Below, piece after piece: positions 1 through 5,537 of a stretch of 7,291 bases of DNA (positions within the stretch are counted from its first letter, which is position 1; each line of letters begins with the position of its first letter). The notes under the pieces were generated by a model. It ran no database searches, was not told where the DNA came from, and saw nothing but the letters and a program-made list of their open reading frames with translations. Origin of the DNA: an uncultured Collinsella sp. (GTDB lineage: Bacteria; Actinomycetota; Coriobacteriia; Coriobacteriales; Coriobacteriaceae); assembly GCA_902495955.1 (NCBI GenBank), contig CABUZE010000038.1, forward strand, positions 1-7,291. Direction: 5' to 3'. A program made the translations under genes and the position numbers.

Positions 1-1028
1 AGCTCAACAACCTGCGCTACCGCTGCAGCGTCGGAATGGGCCCGCACACCGCTCGCGATCGACGTCGACAGACGCTTGCCACGCGAAACCGCCACCGACT
101 CAAACGGCGCCGCCGCCTTGTCCACTGCCTCCGAAAGATCGATCGATGTCATGGTAAAGCCCGCCGAGCCCTCGTTCATGCGAGCCAAAAACACCAGACG
201 CTCCGTGAGCGCCGTCAACCGTGCAACCTGCTCGTGAATGCTCTGTGTCCACTCGCTCTCGCCGCTCTCAATTTCCTGCACTTCGTTAGCGGCGTCGATC
301 ACAGCTAGCGGCGTCTTGATCTCGTGGCTCGCATCGGTAATAAAACGCTTTTGCTTGCTGTAGCTCTCGACCATCGGTCGAATCACCGCGCCCGAGGCAC
401 CCGCCACAATTGCCAGCACCGCCAACCAGCCAATGCAACTGATTGCCACGCTCGCGCTCAAAAACGAATGAAAGCTTGCGAGCTCGCGCGAGCAGTCAAC
501 GAACACATAGGTGGTCTCATCGTCTTGAACGTCAGTCGTGTAGCGATAATTGCCAGAAAAACCTGAGACCCAACCCTTGGAATGCAACCTTGCGGCAATA
601 CTGGCGGCGCGCTTGGCACCCACCGCGGCAATGCGGGCCGTATTGACATCGGCAACCTGACCGGCGTCAATCGTCACCGTAAAGTAGCGCGTGTCAAAAG
701 GAGACTCCGCCGTCATACCTTCGAAGTGCCTGATGCGAACGCCCGCTTGGCTATCGCTGGCATCCTTGCCATTAGCGGGATCGTCTTTAGGCTCGTCCCC
801 CCAATCGATACCGTCCTTGCCCGCCAGGATATAGTCCAGGCGAGCGTCGGCCATCTTGCAGACATGCGAATAATTGACGATGTTGATGCCGGCGATGATG
901 AGCGTGAGCACCACGGTCACGGCGCCCATGGCAACGAGGATAAACTTGCGACGCAGGCGGCGGCCCAATGCGTCAGCAGCATTTGCCCGCCCCGTACTAC
1001 TCGAGGCGGCGTGAAACCGCTCCGTCAT
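1..1028 (-). CDS. Two-component sensor histidine kinase, C-terminus cut off by window edge
   Basis: This is a membrane sensor kinase that should autophosphorylate on histidine and pass the phosphate to the response regulator encoded just upstream. Translating the minus strand from ATG at 1028 gives 342 uninterrupted codons running off the left edge. I see a basic N-terminus, a first membrane helix at about residues 29-51, an extracytoplasmic region at about 54-189 and a second helix at about 190-216. The dimerisation/phosphoacceptor (HisKA) box FITDASHEIKTPLAVIDA follows, with His235 as the predicted phosphosite. The ATP-binding HATPase_c domain lies mostly outside the window. The sensor region has no domain I recognise, so the stimulus is unknown. 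The ATG lies 23 bp after the regulator stop and has no good Shine-Dalgarno. An in-frame GTG at 1049, only 2 bp after that stop, is an alternative start that would add 7 residues. Kinase identity is secure; the start is not. Confidence 0.93.
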   Translation of the reverse strand, partial: MTERFHAASSSTGRANAADALGRRLRRKFILVAMGAVTVVLTLIIAGINIVNYSHVCKMADARLDYILAGKDGIDWGDEPKDDPANGKDASDSQAGVRIRHFEGMTAESPFDTRYFTVTIDAGQVADVNTARIAAVGAKRAASIAARLHSKGWVSGFSGNYRYTTDVQDDETTYVFVDCSRELASFHSFLSASVAISCIGWLAVLAIVAGASGAVIRPMVESYSKQKRFITDASHEIKTPLAVIDAANEVQEIESGESEWTQSIHEQVARLTALTERLVFLARMNEGSAGFTMTSIDLSEAVDKAAAPFESVAVSRGKRLSTSIASGVRAHSDAAAVAQVVE

Positions 1029-1051
1029 GTGCTTGCACCACGTGCGCACGC

Positions 1052-1741
1052 TCACGCCTGTTCGCCTTCCTCGACAACCTCAAGTGAATATCCCTGATTG
1101 CGCGACGCGCGGATGGCCACGTTAGCACCCAGCGCCGTCAGCTTTTTGCGCAGGTACGAGATATAGACCCACACCACGTTGGCGCCTTCGGGCGCGTCCT
1201 CACCCCAAACTTCGAGCATCAGACGCTCGGTGGGCATGCGCGTGCCGGCATTGCGCATAAAGAGCTCCATAAGCTGAAACTCACGATTGGCCAGATGTTC
1301 CTCGCCCAAAGGCCCCACGAGTGTGCACGATGCCGTGTCGAGGCGCACGTTGCCCACGCTGAGCGTCGTGGCGTCAATTGCCGTCGCGGCACGCGTCATG
1401 GCACGAATACGCGCAAGCAGCTCCTTGGCGGCAAACGGCTTGGTCAGGTAGTCGTTGGCGCCGGCATCCAGACCCTCGACCTTATCGGACACCTCGCTTT
1501 TGGCCGTAAGCATGATGATGGGCAGGCGTTTGCCGGCGGCGCGTGTGCGCTTGAGCACCTCGATGCCGTCCATGCCGGGCATCATGATGTCTAGGATCGC
1601 GGCATCATAGTCGTTGGCAAGTAGATATTCGAGCGCCGTCAGACCGTCGAGGGCGGTGTCGACCTCGTAGTCGCTATGTTGAAGAATCGCGGTAAGGGCG
1701 CGGGAGAGGCCGGGTTCGTCCTCGGCAAGCATCAGCTTCAT
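1052..1741 (-). CDS. OmpR/PhoB-family response regulator transcription factor
   Basis: This is a 229-residue DNA-binding response regulator and the partner of the histidine kinase that follows it on the same strand. The receiver domain (about residues 1-115) has the acidic pair Glu7/Asp8, phosphoacceptor Asp51 in LDIMMPGMDG, Thr79 in IIMLTAK and Lys101 in the TKPF motif. All the expected switch residues are present. The C-terminal winged-helix domain (about 127-223) contains the family landmarks LANREFQLMELFM, EVWGEDA, VWVYISYLRKKL and RNQGYSLEV. Length is normal for the family. The ATG at 1741 is supported by an AAAGGAA ribosome site about 5 bases upstream. The kinase starts 2-23 bp after the stop, so the two are almost certainly cotranscribed. 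A phased direct repeat upstream (1806-1824) suggests autoregulation. The domain pattern resembles VanR/ArlR-type regulators, but the target genes cannot be read from the window. Confidence 0.96.
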   Translation of the reverse strand: MKLMLAEDEPGLSRALTAILQHSDYEVDTALDGLTALEYLLANDYDAAILDIMMPGMDGIEVLKRTRAAGKRLPIIMLTAKSEVSDKVEGLDAGANDYLTKPFAAKELLARIRAMTRAATAIDATTLSVGNVRLDTASCTLVGPLGEEHLANREFQLMELFMRNAGTRMPTERLMLEVWGEDAPEGANVVWVYISYLRKKLTALGANVAIRASRNQGYSLEVVEEGEQA

Positions 1742-1785
1742 AGTTGTTCCTTTGGCGCACGGCTATACAGGTTTCGATATTGCCG

Positions 1786-1824
1786 ATGATAGCGCACCGC
1801 CAGCCGCCTTAGCACAGCCTTAGC
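1786..1824 (-). promoter_or_regulatory. Candidate operator/promoter of the response regulator gene
   Basis: On the minus strand the octamer GCTAAGGC occurs twice, at 1824-1817 and 1813-1806, separated by TGT, so the copies are exactly 11 bp apart. Fourteen bases downstream is TATCAT (1791-1786), a possible -10 box matching 4 of 6 consensus positions. A -35 box at normal spacing would lie within the second repeat and is a poor match. This matches the known layout of PhoB-like activators, where two 11-bp-phased half-sites replace the -35 element. The coding start is 45 bases further on. Autoregulation by the adjacent regulator is an inference. Confidence 0.45.
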
Positions 1825-1858
1825 TGCTCAACCTGCACGTTTTTAAATACGCAGGATA

Positions 1859-1890
1859 TGGCTTAGCCAAACTTAAGGCGCAGATGTCAA
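1859..1890 (-). promoter_or_regulatory. TTGACA box and short palindrome in the ogt to response-regulator gap
   Basis: The minus strand carries a perfect -35 hexamer TTGACA at 1890-1885, followed at 1869-1859 by the 11-bp palindrome TGGCTAAGCCA. No convincing -10 box lies 16-18 bases downstream (GCTAAG is the best there), so this may be chance. The palindrome contains GCTAAG, the core of the phased repeat at 1806-1824, and could be a further weak site for the same regulator. The rest of 1742-1969 shows no gene and no clear intrinsic terminator for ogt. Confidence 0.2.
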
Positions 1891-1969
1891 ACGCTTGTCC
1901 GCACGCCGGAGACGATAGAACAGCAACTCACCCTTTCGCGGCACCTTTATCATGCAAAGAGCTCAGGCA

Positions 1970-2548
1970 CTATTCCTCGTACGCGCCCTCAAGCCGAAGC
2001 AGCCACTCCTTGCGGTCAAGCCCGCCGGCATATCCGTTGAGCGAACCATCGGCGGCAACCACGCGATGGCACGGCACAATAATCGAAATGGGATTGCGTG
2101 CAACCGCGGCCCCCACGGCACGGGGAGACACAACGGGAGCCTCGTTTCCCGGCACACAATGCCGAGCCGCAACACGCTGGGCGATCTCACCATACGTGGC
2201 GACCTCGCCACGCGGGATAGAAAGCAGCTCAAACCAAACCTCACGCTGAAACGCCGTACCAATCATATGCAACGGCGGCGTAAACCGCGGCTCCTGCCCT
2301 GCAAAATAAGCATTCAGCCAAGCCCATGAACGCTCAAGCACCGAAGAAGCCACACCATGGGCCGGATTCGCTGACGACATGCCACCAATACCAGAAACCG
2401 CATCGGCACCTTCAACGTGCTCCGCATCTTCTTTGAGCAGCGTGGAGCCAAAATGCTCCTGCCCCTCAAACCAAAGCCCTGTCAAACCGCGGCCATCAGC
2501 GGCAAGCAGGATTTCGCCCAAAGGCGAAGCAAACGTCGTCGTGACCAC
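1970..2548 (-). CDS. ogt: Methylated-DNA--[protein]-cysteine S-methyltransferase (O6-alkylguanine repair)
   Basis: This is a suicide DNA repair protein in the cytoplasm: it transfers the alkyl group from O6-alkylguanine (and O4-alkylthymine in family members) to its own cysteine. It has 192 residues. The C-terminal catalytic domain contains FQREVWFELLSIPRGEVATYGEIA (residues 100-123, helix-turn-helix region, quoted here in outline), the arginine finger in RAVGAAVARNP (Arg143), the active site PCHRV with Cys160, and YAGGLDRKEWLLRLEG at the end. Start choice: GTG at 2548 with AAAGGAG about 6 bases upstream. Two regions look longer than in typical homologues: an Ala/Gly/Glu-rich linker at about 39-68 and an insert around CVPGNEAPVVSP (131-142) before the arginine finger. 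No Ada-type metal-binding or AraC domain is present, so this is the stand-alone Ogt/MGMT form. It has its own candidate promoter and no obvious operon partner. Confidence 0.95.
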   Translation of the reverse strand: MVTTTFASPLGEILLAADGRGLTGLWFEGQEHFGSTLLKEDAEHVEGADAVSGIGGMSSANPAHGVASSVLERSWAWLNAYFAGQEPRFTPPLHMIGTAFQREVWFELLSIPRGEVATYGEIAQRVAARHCVPGNEAPVVSPRAVGAAVARNPISIIVPCHRVVAADGSLNGYAGGLDRKEWLLRLEGAYEE

Positions 2549-2552
2549 CAGC

Positions 2553-2607
2553 GGCTCCTTTCAAAACTTCGCAAACATAATACCGCGAATTGTGCAGACA
2601 ACCCCAA
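2553..2607 (-). promoter_or_regulatory. Candidate ogt promoter and ribosome-binding site
   Basis: Minus-strand TATTAT at 2582-2577 matches 5 of 6 positions of a -10 box. Possible -35 elements are TTGGGG (2607-2602, 19-base spacer) and TTGTCT (2601-2596, spacer too short), so the -35 is weak. The ribosome site AAAGGAG follows, about 6 bases from the GTG start at 2548. This would give a leader of roughly 20 bases. No operator or Ada-box-like site is evident. Confidence 0.35.
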
Positions 2608-2803
2608 TCGACCCCAAAGTCACCCAAGGCAGCAGGCTCGAAGCGCCGCAGCTGCCGGCCGCACCCCACAGTCCCCAAAGGCGGCAGGCGCAAAGCGCCG
2701 AGGCTGCCGCCGGGAGCAGGGCCCACAACAGCCACGTGCCCCCATCAGCCCAGCGGCCCCAACCAACAACGGCCCCATCGCAAGCCACTCGCAACAGCAT
2801 CAC
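2561..2803 (-). CDS. Doubtful small hydrophobic protein, 80 aa
   Basis: An open frame reads from GTG 2803 (or ATG 2800) to TGA 2561, 12 bp before the ogt start, so it could be translationally coupled to ogt. The product is hydrophobic, with a stretch around TWLLWALLPAAASALCA (about residues 23-39) and another around SLLPWVTLGSIGVVCTIRGI (about 56-75), which would suit a two-helix membrane peptide. I recognise no family. Against it: no Shine-Dalgarno precedes either start, the frame begins at the foot of the 130-bp hairpin, the likely ogt promoter sits within its 3' end, and the DNA repeat inside it (copies 52 bases apart) is out of phase with the codons. GC-rich DNA often throws up hydrophobic open frames by chance. 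Treat it as a candidate only. Confidence 0.22.
   Translation of the reverse strand: MMLLRVACDGAVVGWGRWADGGTWLLWALLPAAASALCACRLWGLWGAAGSCGASSLLPWVTLGSIGVVCTIRGIMFAKF
2601..2712. repeat. Imperfect tandem repeat with internal hairpins in the asd-ogt gap
   Basis: Two related copies of about 33 bases lie 52 bases apart: 2628-2660 and 2680-2712, matching at 26 of 33 positions, each preceded by a CCCAA tract. Each copy is itself a potential stem: GGCAGC (2628-2633) with GCTGCC (2651-2656) in the first, and GGCGGCAG (2680-2687) with CTGCCGCC (2704-2711) in the second. The second copy also has an inner GGCGC-AAA-GCGCC hairpin at 2687-2699. Just before, at 2601-2630, the tract accccaa(t/a) recurs with a 10-base period. 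No function is known to me; the spacing is not a multiple of three, which argues for a non-coding element. Confidence 0.55.
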
Positions 2804-2807
2804 CGCA

Positions 2808-2937
2808 GGCGGGGGCCGGGCTTAGTTTTCAGAACACTCCGCAGACCAGTGTGGCGCCTTGTCCGCGGCTCCGAAGGAGCAGGACAAGGCGCCACACATG
2901 GTCGAGGACGTTCTGAAAACTAAGCCCGGCCCCCGCC
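2808..2937. repeat. 130-bp nested inverted repeat (long hairpin) downstream of asd
   Basis: The outer arms 2808-2835 and 2910-2937 are perfect reverse complements over 28 bp (core GGGCTTAGTTTTCAGAAC). After a small asymmetric internal loop, 2844-2848 pairs with 2899-2903, then 2849-2864 pairs perfectly with 2882-2897 over 16 bp (GTGTGGCGCCTTGTCC). The apex is a 5-bp stem, GCTCC/GGAGC, around a GAA loop (2868-2880). About 108 of 130 bases can pair. It begins 12 bp beyond the asd stop. There is no T-run after the hairpin on either strand, so it is not a classical intrinsic terminator. A REP/MITE-like dispersed palindrome or an mRNA-stabilising 3' structure fits better. I see no transposase and no clear target-site duplication. 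Confidence 0.85.
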
Positions 2938-2949
2938 GGACAGGTCACA

Positions 2950-3975
2950 CTACTCGCAGAGCAGCTTAGCGATCTGGACGGCGTTGGTTGCCGCGCCCTT
3001 ACGGATTTGGTCGCCGCAGCACCAGAAGGTGATGCCGCGCGCAGCCTCGGGGTTCGAGATGTCGCGGCGCACGCGGCCGACCCAAATCAGGTCCTGGTCG
3101 GAGGTGTCCATCGGCATGGGGAAGCGGTCGTGTGCATCCTCGGCAGCCATATCGTCAACCAGCTTGACGCCGGGAGCGGTAGCAAGCGCAGCACGGGCCT
3201 CCTCAACCGTAATATCGCGCTCAAACTCGAGCGTAATGCTCTCGGAGTGCGAACGCAGCACGGGCACGCGCACGCAGGTGCAGTTCACGCGCAGCTCGGG
3301 CAAGTGCATGATCTTACGGCCCTCGTTCTGCAGCTTCATCTCCTCGGAGGTAAAGCCTTCCTCCTTGACACCGCCGATCTGCGGAATCAGGTTGCTCGCC
3401 AGCTGGGCGGCAAACGCGCGCGGCTCGGGAATCTCCTCGCCACGGCCCAGGGCGGCCAGCTGAGCCTCGAGCTCGGCCATACCGGGAGCGCCGGCACCCG
3501 AAGCCGCCTGATACGTCGAGACGATCATGCGCTTCACGCCGGCGAGCTGGTGCAGCGGCCAGGTGGGAACCAGGCCGATGATGGTCGCGCAGTTGGGGTT
3601 GGCGATAAGGCCGTGATGCCACTTGATATCGTCGGCATTGATCTCGGGCACGACCAGCGGCACCTCGGGATCCATGCGGAAGGCATGGCTGTTGTCGACC
3701 ACGACGGCGCCGCGCTTGACGGCCTCGGGCAGCAGCTCCTTGGCGATATCGTCGCCGGCGGCTCCGAGCACAATATCGCAGCCCTCAAAGGCCTCAGGGC
3801 AAGCCTCTTCAATCACGATCTGCTCGCCGCGGAACTCAACGGTCTTGCCCGCGGAGCGTGCACTTGCCAACAGCTTGAGCTTGCCGACCGGGAACTCCTG
3901 CTCGTTGAGGCACTCGAGCATCTGGGTGCCCACGGCTCCCGTCGCGCCCAAAATAGCAACCGTGTACTGTTTCAT
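2950..3975 (-). CDS. asd: Aspartate-semialdehyde dehydrogenase
   Basis: This cytoplasmic enzyme reduces L-aspartyl-4-phosphate with NADPH to L-aspartate-4-semialdehyde, the branch-point for lysine/diaminopimelate, threonine and methionine synthesis. The 341-residue protein starts MKQYTVAILGATGAVG, with the dinucleotide-binding loop GATGAVG at residues 10-16. The catalytic cysteine is Cys129 in ANPNCATI. Gln156 in TYQAASGAG, the KLQNEGRKI segment (214-222) and the catalytic histidine His243 in VLRSHSES follow the family pattern. The C-terminal TNAVQIAKLL (330-339) is also typical. The start is ATG 3975, with AAAGGGGG about 5 bases upstream and homology starting at once. A longer in-frame reading from 4062 would add 29 residues across the leader and is unlikely. 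The gene lies downstream of lysC on the same strand but 173 bp away, past terminator-like structures. The 130-bp inverted repeat follows its stop. Confidence 0.97.
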   Translation of the reverse strand: MKQYTVAILGATGAVGTQMLECLNEQEFPVGKLKLLASARSAGKTVEFRGEQIVIEEACPEAFEGCDIVLGAAGDDIAKELLPEAVKRGAVVVDNSHAFRMDPEVPLVVPEINADDIKWHHGLIANPNCATIIGLVPTWPLHQLAGVKRMIVSTYQAASGAGAPGMAELEAQLAALGRGEEIPEPRAFAAQLASNLIPQIGGVKEEGFTSEEMKLQNEGRKIMHLPELRVNCTCVRVPVLRSHSESITLEFERDITVEEARAALATAPGVKLVDDMAAEDAHDRFPMPMDTSDQDLIWVGRVRRDISNPEAARGITFWCCGDQIRKGAATNAVQIAKLLCE

Positions 3976-4024
3976 GCTTCCCCCTTTAAAGGTTTTGGCT
4001 TTTGCCCGCACGCCGAGCAGGCTG

Positions 4025-4030
4025 ATTATT
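4025..4030 (-). promoter_or_regulatory. Candidate -10 box for asd
   Basis: Minus-strand AATAAT at 4030-4025 matches 5 of 6 positions of the -10 consensus. The -35 region at normal spacing is poor, as it falls at the base of the preceding GC-rich hairpin. Transcription would begin about 40 bases before the asd start. A small GCCTGC/GCGGGC stem is possible in that leader. The placement right after a terminator-like hairpin supports separate transcription of asd, but the match is modest. Confidence 0.3.
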
Positions 4031-4043
4031 GTTGCCAGTGTAT

Positions 4044-4075
4044 ACAAGAACGGGGCGGACACGAAACCCGCCCCG
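4044..4075 (-). terminator. Terminator-like hairpin between lysC and asd
   Basis: CGGGGCGG (4051-4058) and CCGCCCCG (4068-4075) form a perfect 8-bp GC-rich stem with a 9-base loop. Read on the minus strand, the stem is followed by TTCTTGT, a short and imperfect T-tract. It lies 74 bp after the lysC stop and just before the candidate asd promoter. It is plausible as a partial intrinsic terminator of the lysC transcript. Confidence 0.5.
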
Positions 4076-4077
4076 TC

Positions 4078-4098
4078 GAAACGAAACCGAAACGAAAC
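4078..4098. repeat. GAAAC micro-repeat
   Basis: GAAAC occurs four times at 4078-4082, 4083-4087, 4089-4093 and 4094-4098, giving two 10-base pairs of units 11 bases apart. A fifth copy lies in the loop of the neighbouring hairpin (4063-4067). On the lysC transcript these read GUUUC. No function is known to me; it may be simple slippage-derived sequence. Confidence 0.6.
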
Positions 4099-4106
4099 GC
4101 CCCGCC

Positions 4107-4138
4107 GTAGATTTTTGAGACATGACCCAAAAATCTAC
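4107..4138. repeat. AT-centred inverted repeat after lysC
   Basis: GTAGATTTTTG (4107-4117) and CAAAAATCTAC (4128-4138) are perfect 11-base inverted arms around a 10-base loop (agacatgacc). The element ends 10 bp from the lysC stop. Each arm carries a T5/A5 run inside the stem, unlike a standard terminator, where the T-run follows a GC-rich stem. It could still weaken transcription on either strand, or be a dispersed intergenic palindrome. From memory, similar palindromes occur in Coriobacteriia intergenic regions, but I cannot verify this here. Confidence 0.75.
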
Positions 4139-4148
4139 CGAGCAGTCG

Positions 4149-5537
4149 CTACTTTTTGAGCGCGGCCAAGGTGGGATCGGCCGGCGCGGGAGCCTCCAGG
4201 TCGGAGACCTTCACAATGCCGTTCTCGTCGGAGAAGGCGCGGTAAATGGTCTGAATCGCCAGGTCGAAGTCCTTCTCCTCGACACCGATAATGATGTTGA
4301 TCTCGTCACAGCTCTGCGAAATCATGCGCACGCTCACGCCAGCCTGGCCGAGCATGCCAAACAGGTGGCCCGAGATACCTGCGCGGCCGCGCAGATTACG
4401 ACCGACGGTCGCGATGAGCGCCAAGCCCTCGACAACCTCGATCTCGAGCGGCTCGACCTCCTGCTGGATGTCACCCACGAGTGAGTACAGCGAATCGTGC
4501 ACATCCTGCTCCTGCACCACGGCGCCAAAGCGGTCGACGCCGGTGGGCATATGCTCGACGGAAACGTCATAGCGCTCGAAGACCGAAAGCGCGCGGCGCA
4601 TAAAGCCGACGCGCGGCTTGGTGCGGTCGCGGGCCACGTTGATGGCGACAAAACCGCGCTTGCCGGTCACGCCGGTAATGATGGGCTCTGCCTCGCCCTC
4701 ATCAGCCGTCTCGCTAATGATGGTGCCAGGGTCCTGCGGCGCATTGGTGTTCTTGATGACCAGCGGAATGCCCGCCTCGCGCACGGGGAACACGGCCTCC
4801 TCGTGCAGGACGCTTGCGCCCATGTACGAAAGCTCGCGCAGCTCCTCGTAGGTAACGCGCGCAATAGGCTGAGCCTCCGGAACAATACGCGGATCGGCAG
4901 AATAGAAACCCGAGACGTCGGTCCAGTTCTCGTACAGGTCGGCGCCCAGGCACTTGGCCAGGATCGAGCCCGAGATATCGCCGCCGCCACGATCGAGCAA
5001 CTTGATCTGACCCTCACGCGTCGCGCCGTAAAAACCGGGCATAACAAAGCCGCCCTGCTGACCGTACTCCTGCACCAGCTCGGAGGTGCGGTTCATGCTG
5101 AGCGTACCGTCGTGATGGAACGCCACAACCGTCGCGGCGTCCAGGAACGGCAGGCCCAGGTACTCGGCCATCAGGCGAGCGGTGAAGTACTCGCCACGGC
5201 TCACGAGCTCCTCGGTGGAGTAGCCGCCCAAGCGGGCGCGCTCGGCAAAGGCTGCGAACTCCTCGCGGATGGGATAGGTGAGCTCCAACTCGTCAGCGAT
5301 ATCAAAATAGCGCTGGCCAATGTCCTCGAGCAGCTCCTCGCACGACACGTGATACTTAACGTGTGCGTTAACCAGGTAGAGCAGGTCGGTCACCTTGGTG
5401 TCGCCTTTAAAGCGGCGGCCGCAGGCGGAAACCACCACAAAACGGCGGGCAGGGTCGGCGTCGACGATGGCCTTGATCTTCTTGAAGTGTTCAGCGTCGG
5501 CGACCGACGAGCCGCCAAACTTGGCAATCTTAATCAT
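4149..5537 (-). CDS. lysC: Aspartokinase (AK III-like, two ACT domains)
   Basis: This cytoplasmic enzyme phosphorylates L-aspartate with ATP to L-aspartyl-4-phosphate, the first committed step of the aspartate family. It has 462 residues. The kinase domain (about 1-285) shows KFGGSS (6-11), DTKVTDLLY (46-54), SRGE (113-116), PGFYGATREG (167-176), RGGGD (183-187), TDVSGFYSADPRI (206-218) and the SYMGASVLHEEAVFPV block (237-252). Two ACT regulatory domains follow, at about 295-345 and 370-438, implying allosteric feedback by lysine and/or threonine. Length and motifs resemble the AK III group (E. coli LysC, B. subtilis YclM) rather than the shorter alpha/beta type with an internal start. There is no fused homoserine dehydrogenase. 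One oddity is RGGGD where the family usually has RGGSD. The ATG at 5537 fits homology exactly, but its nearest Shine-Dalgarno-like AAAGG lies about 13 bases away. Which effector it senses cannot be read from the sequence. Confidence 0.97.
   Translation of the reverse strand: MIKIAKFGGSSVADAEHFKKIKAIVDADPARRFVVVSACGRRFKGDTKVTDLLYLVNAHVKYHVSCEELLEDIGQRYFDIADELELTYPIREEFAAFAERARLGGYSTEELVSRGEYFTARLMAEYLGLPFLDAATVVAFHHDGTLSMNRTSELVQEYGQQGGFVMPGFYGATREGQIKLLDRGGGDISGSILAKCLGADLYENWTDVSGFYSADPRIVPEAQPIARVTYEELRELSYMGASVLHEEAVFPVREAGIPLVIKNTNAPQDPGTIISETADEGEAEPIITGVTGKRGFVAINVARDRTKPRVGFMRRALSVFERYDVSVEHMPTGVDRFGAVVQEQDVHDSLYSLVGDIQQEVEPLEIEVVEGLALIATVGRNLRGRAGISGHLFGMLGQAGVSVRMISQSCDEINIIIGVEEKDFDLAIQTIYRAFSDENGIVKVSDLEAPAPADPTLAALKK

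Noticed and set aside
582..1097. 171-aa plus-strand open frame opposite the kinase
   Set aside because: The opposite strand reads continuously as a histidine kinase with membrane helices and an H-box; this frame has no recognisable features.
2808..2937. Calling the long hairpin an intrinsic terminator of asd or a CRISPR-like element
   Set aside because: No T-tract follows it on either strand, and there is one palindrome only, with no repeat-spacer pattern.
3976..4062. 29-residue N-terminal extension of asd
   Set aside because: The extension covers the leader with the candidate -10 box. The strong ribosome site is at ATG 3975, where family homology begins.
3007..4110. 367-aa plus-strand open frame opposite asd
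   Set aside because: It is the antisense shadow of asd, whose catalytic motifs are intact. Long antisense frames are common in GC-rich genes; it has no family resemblance.
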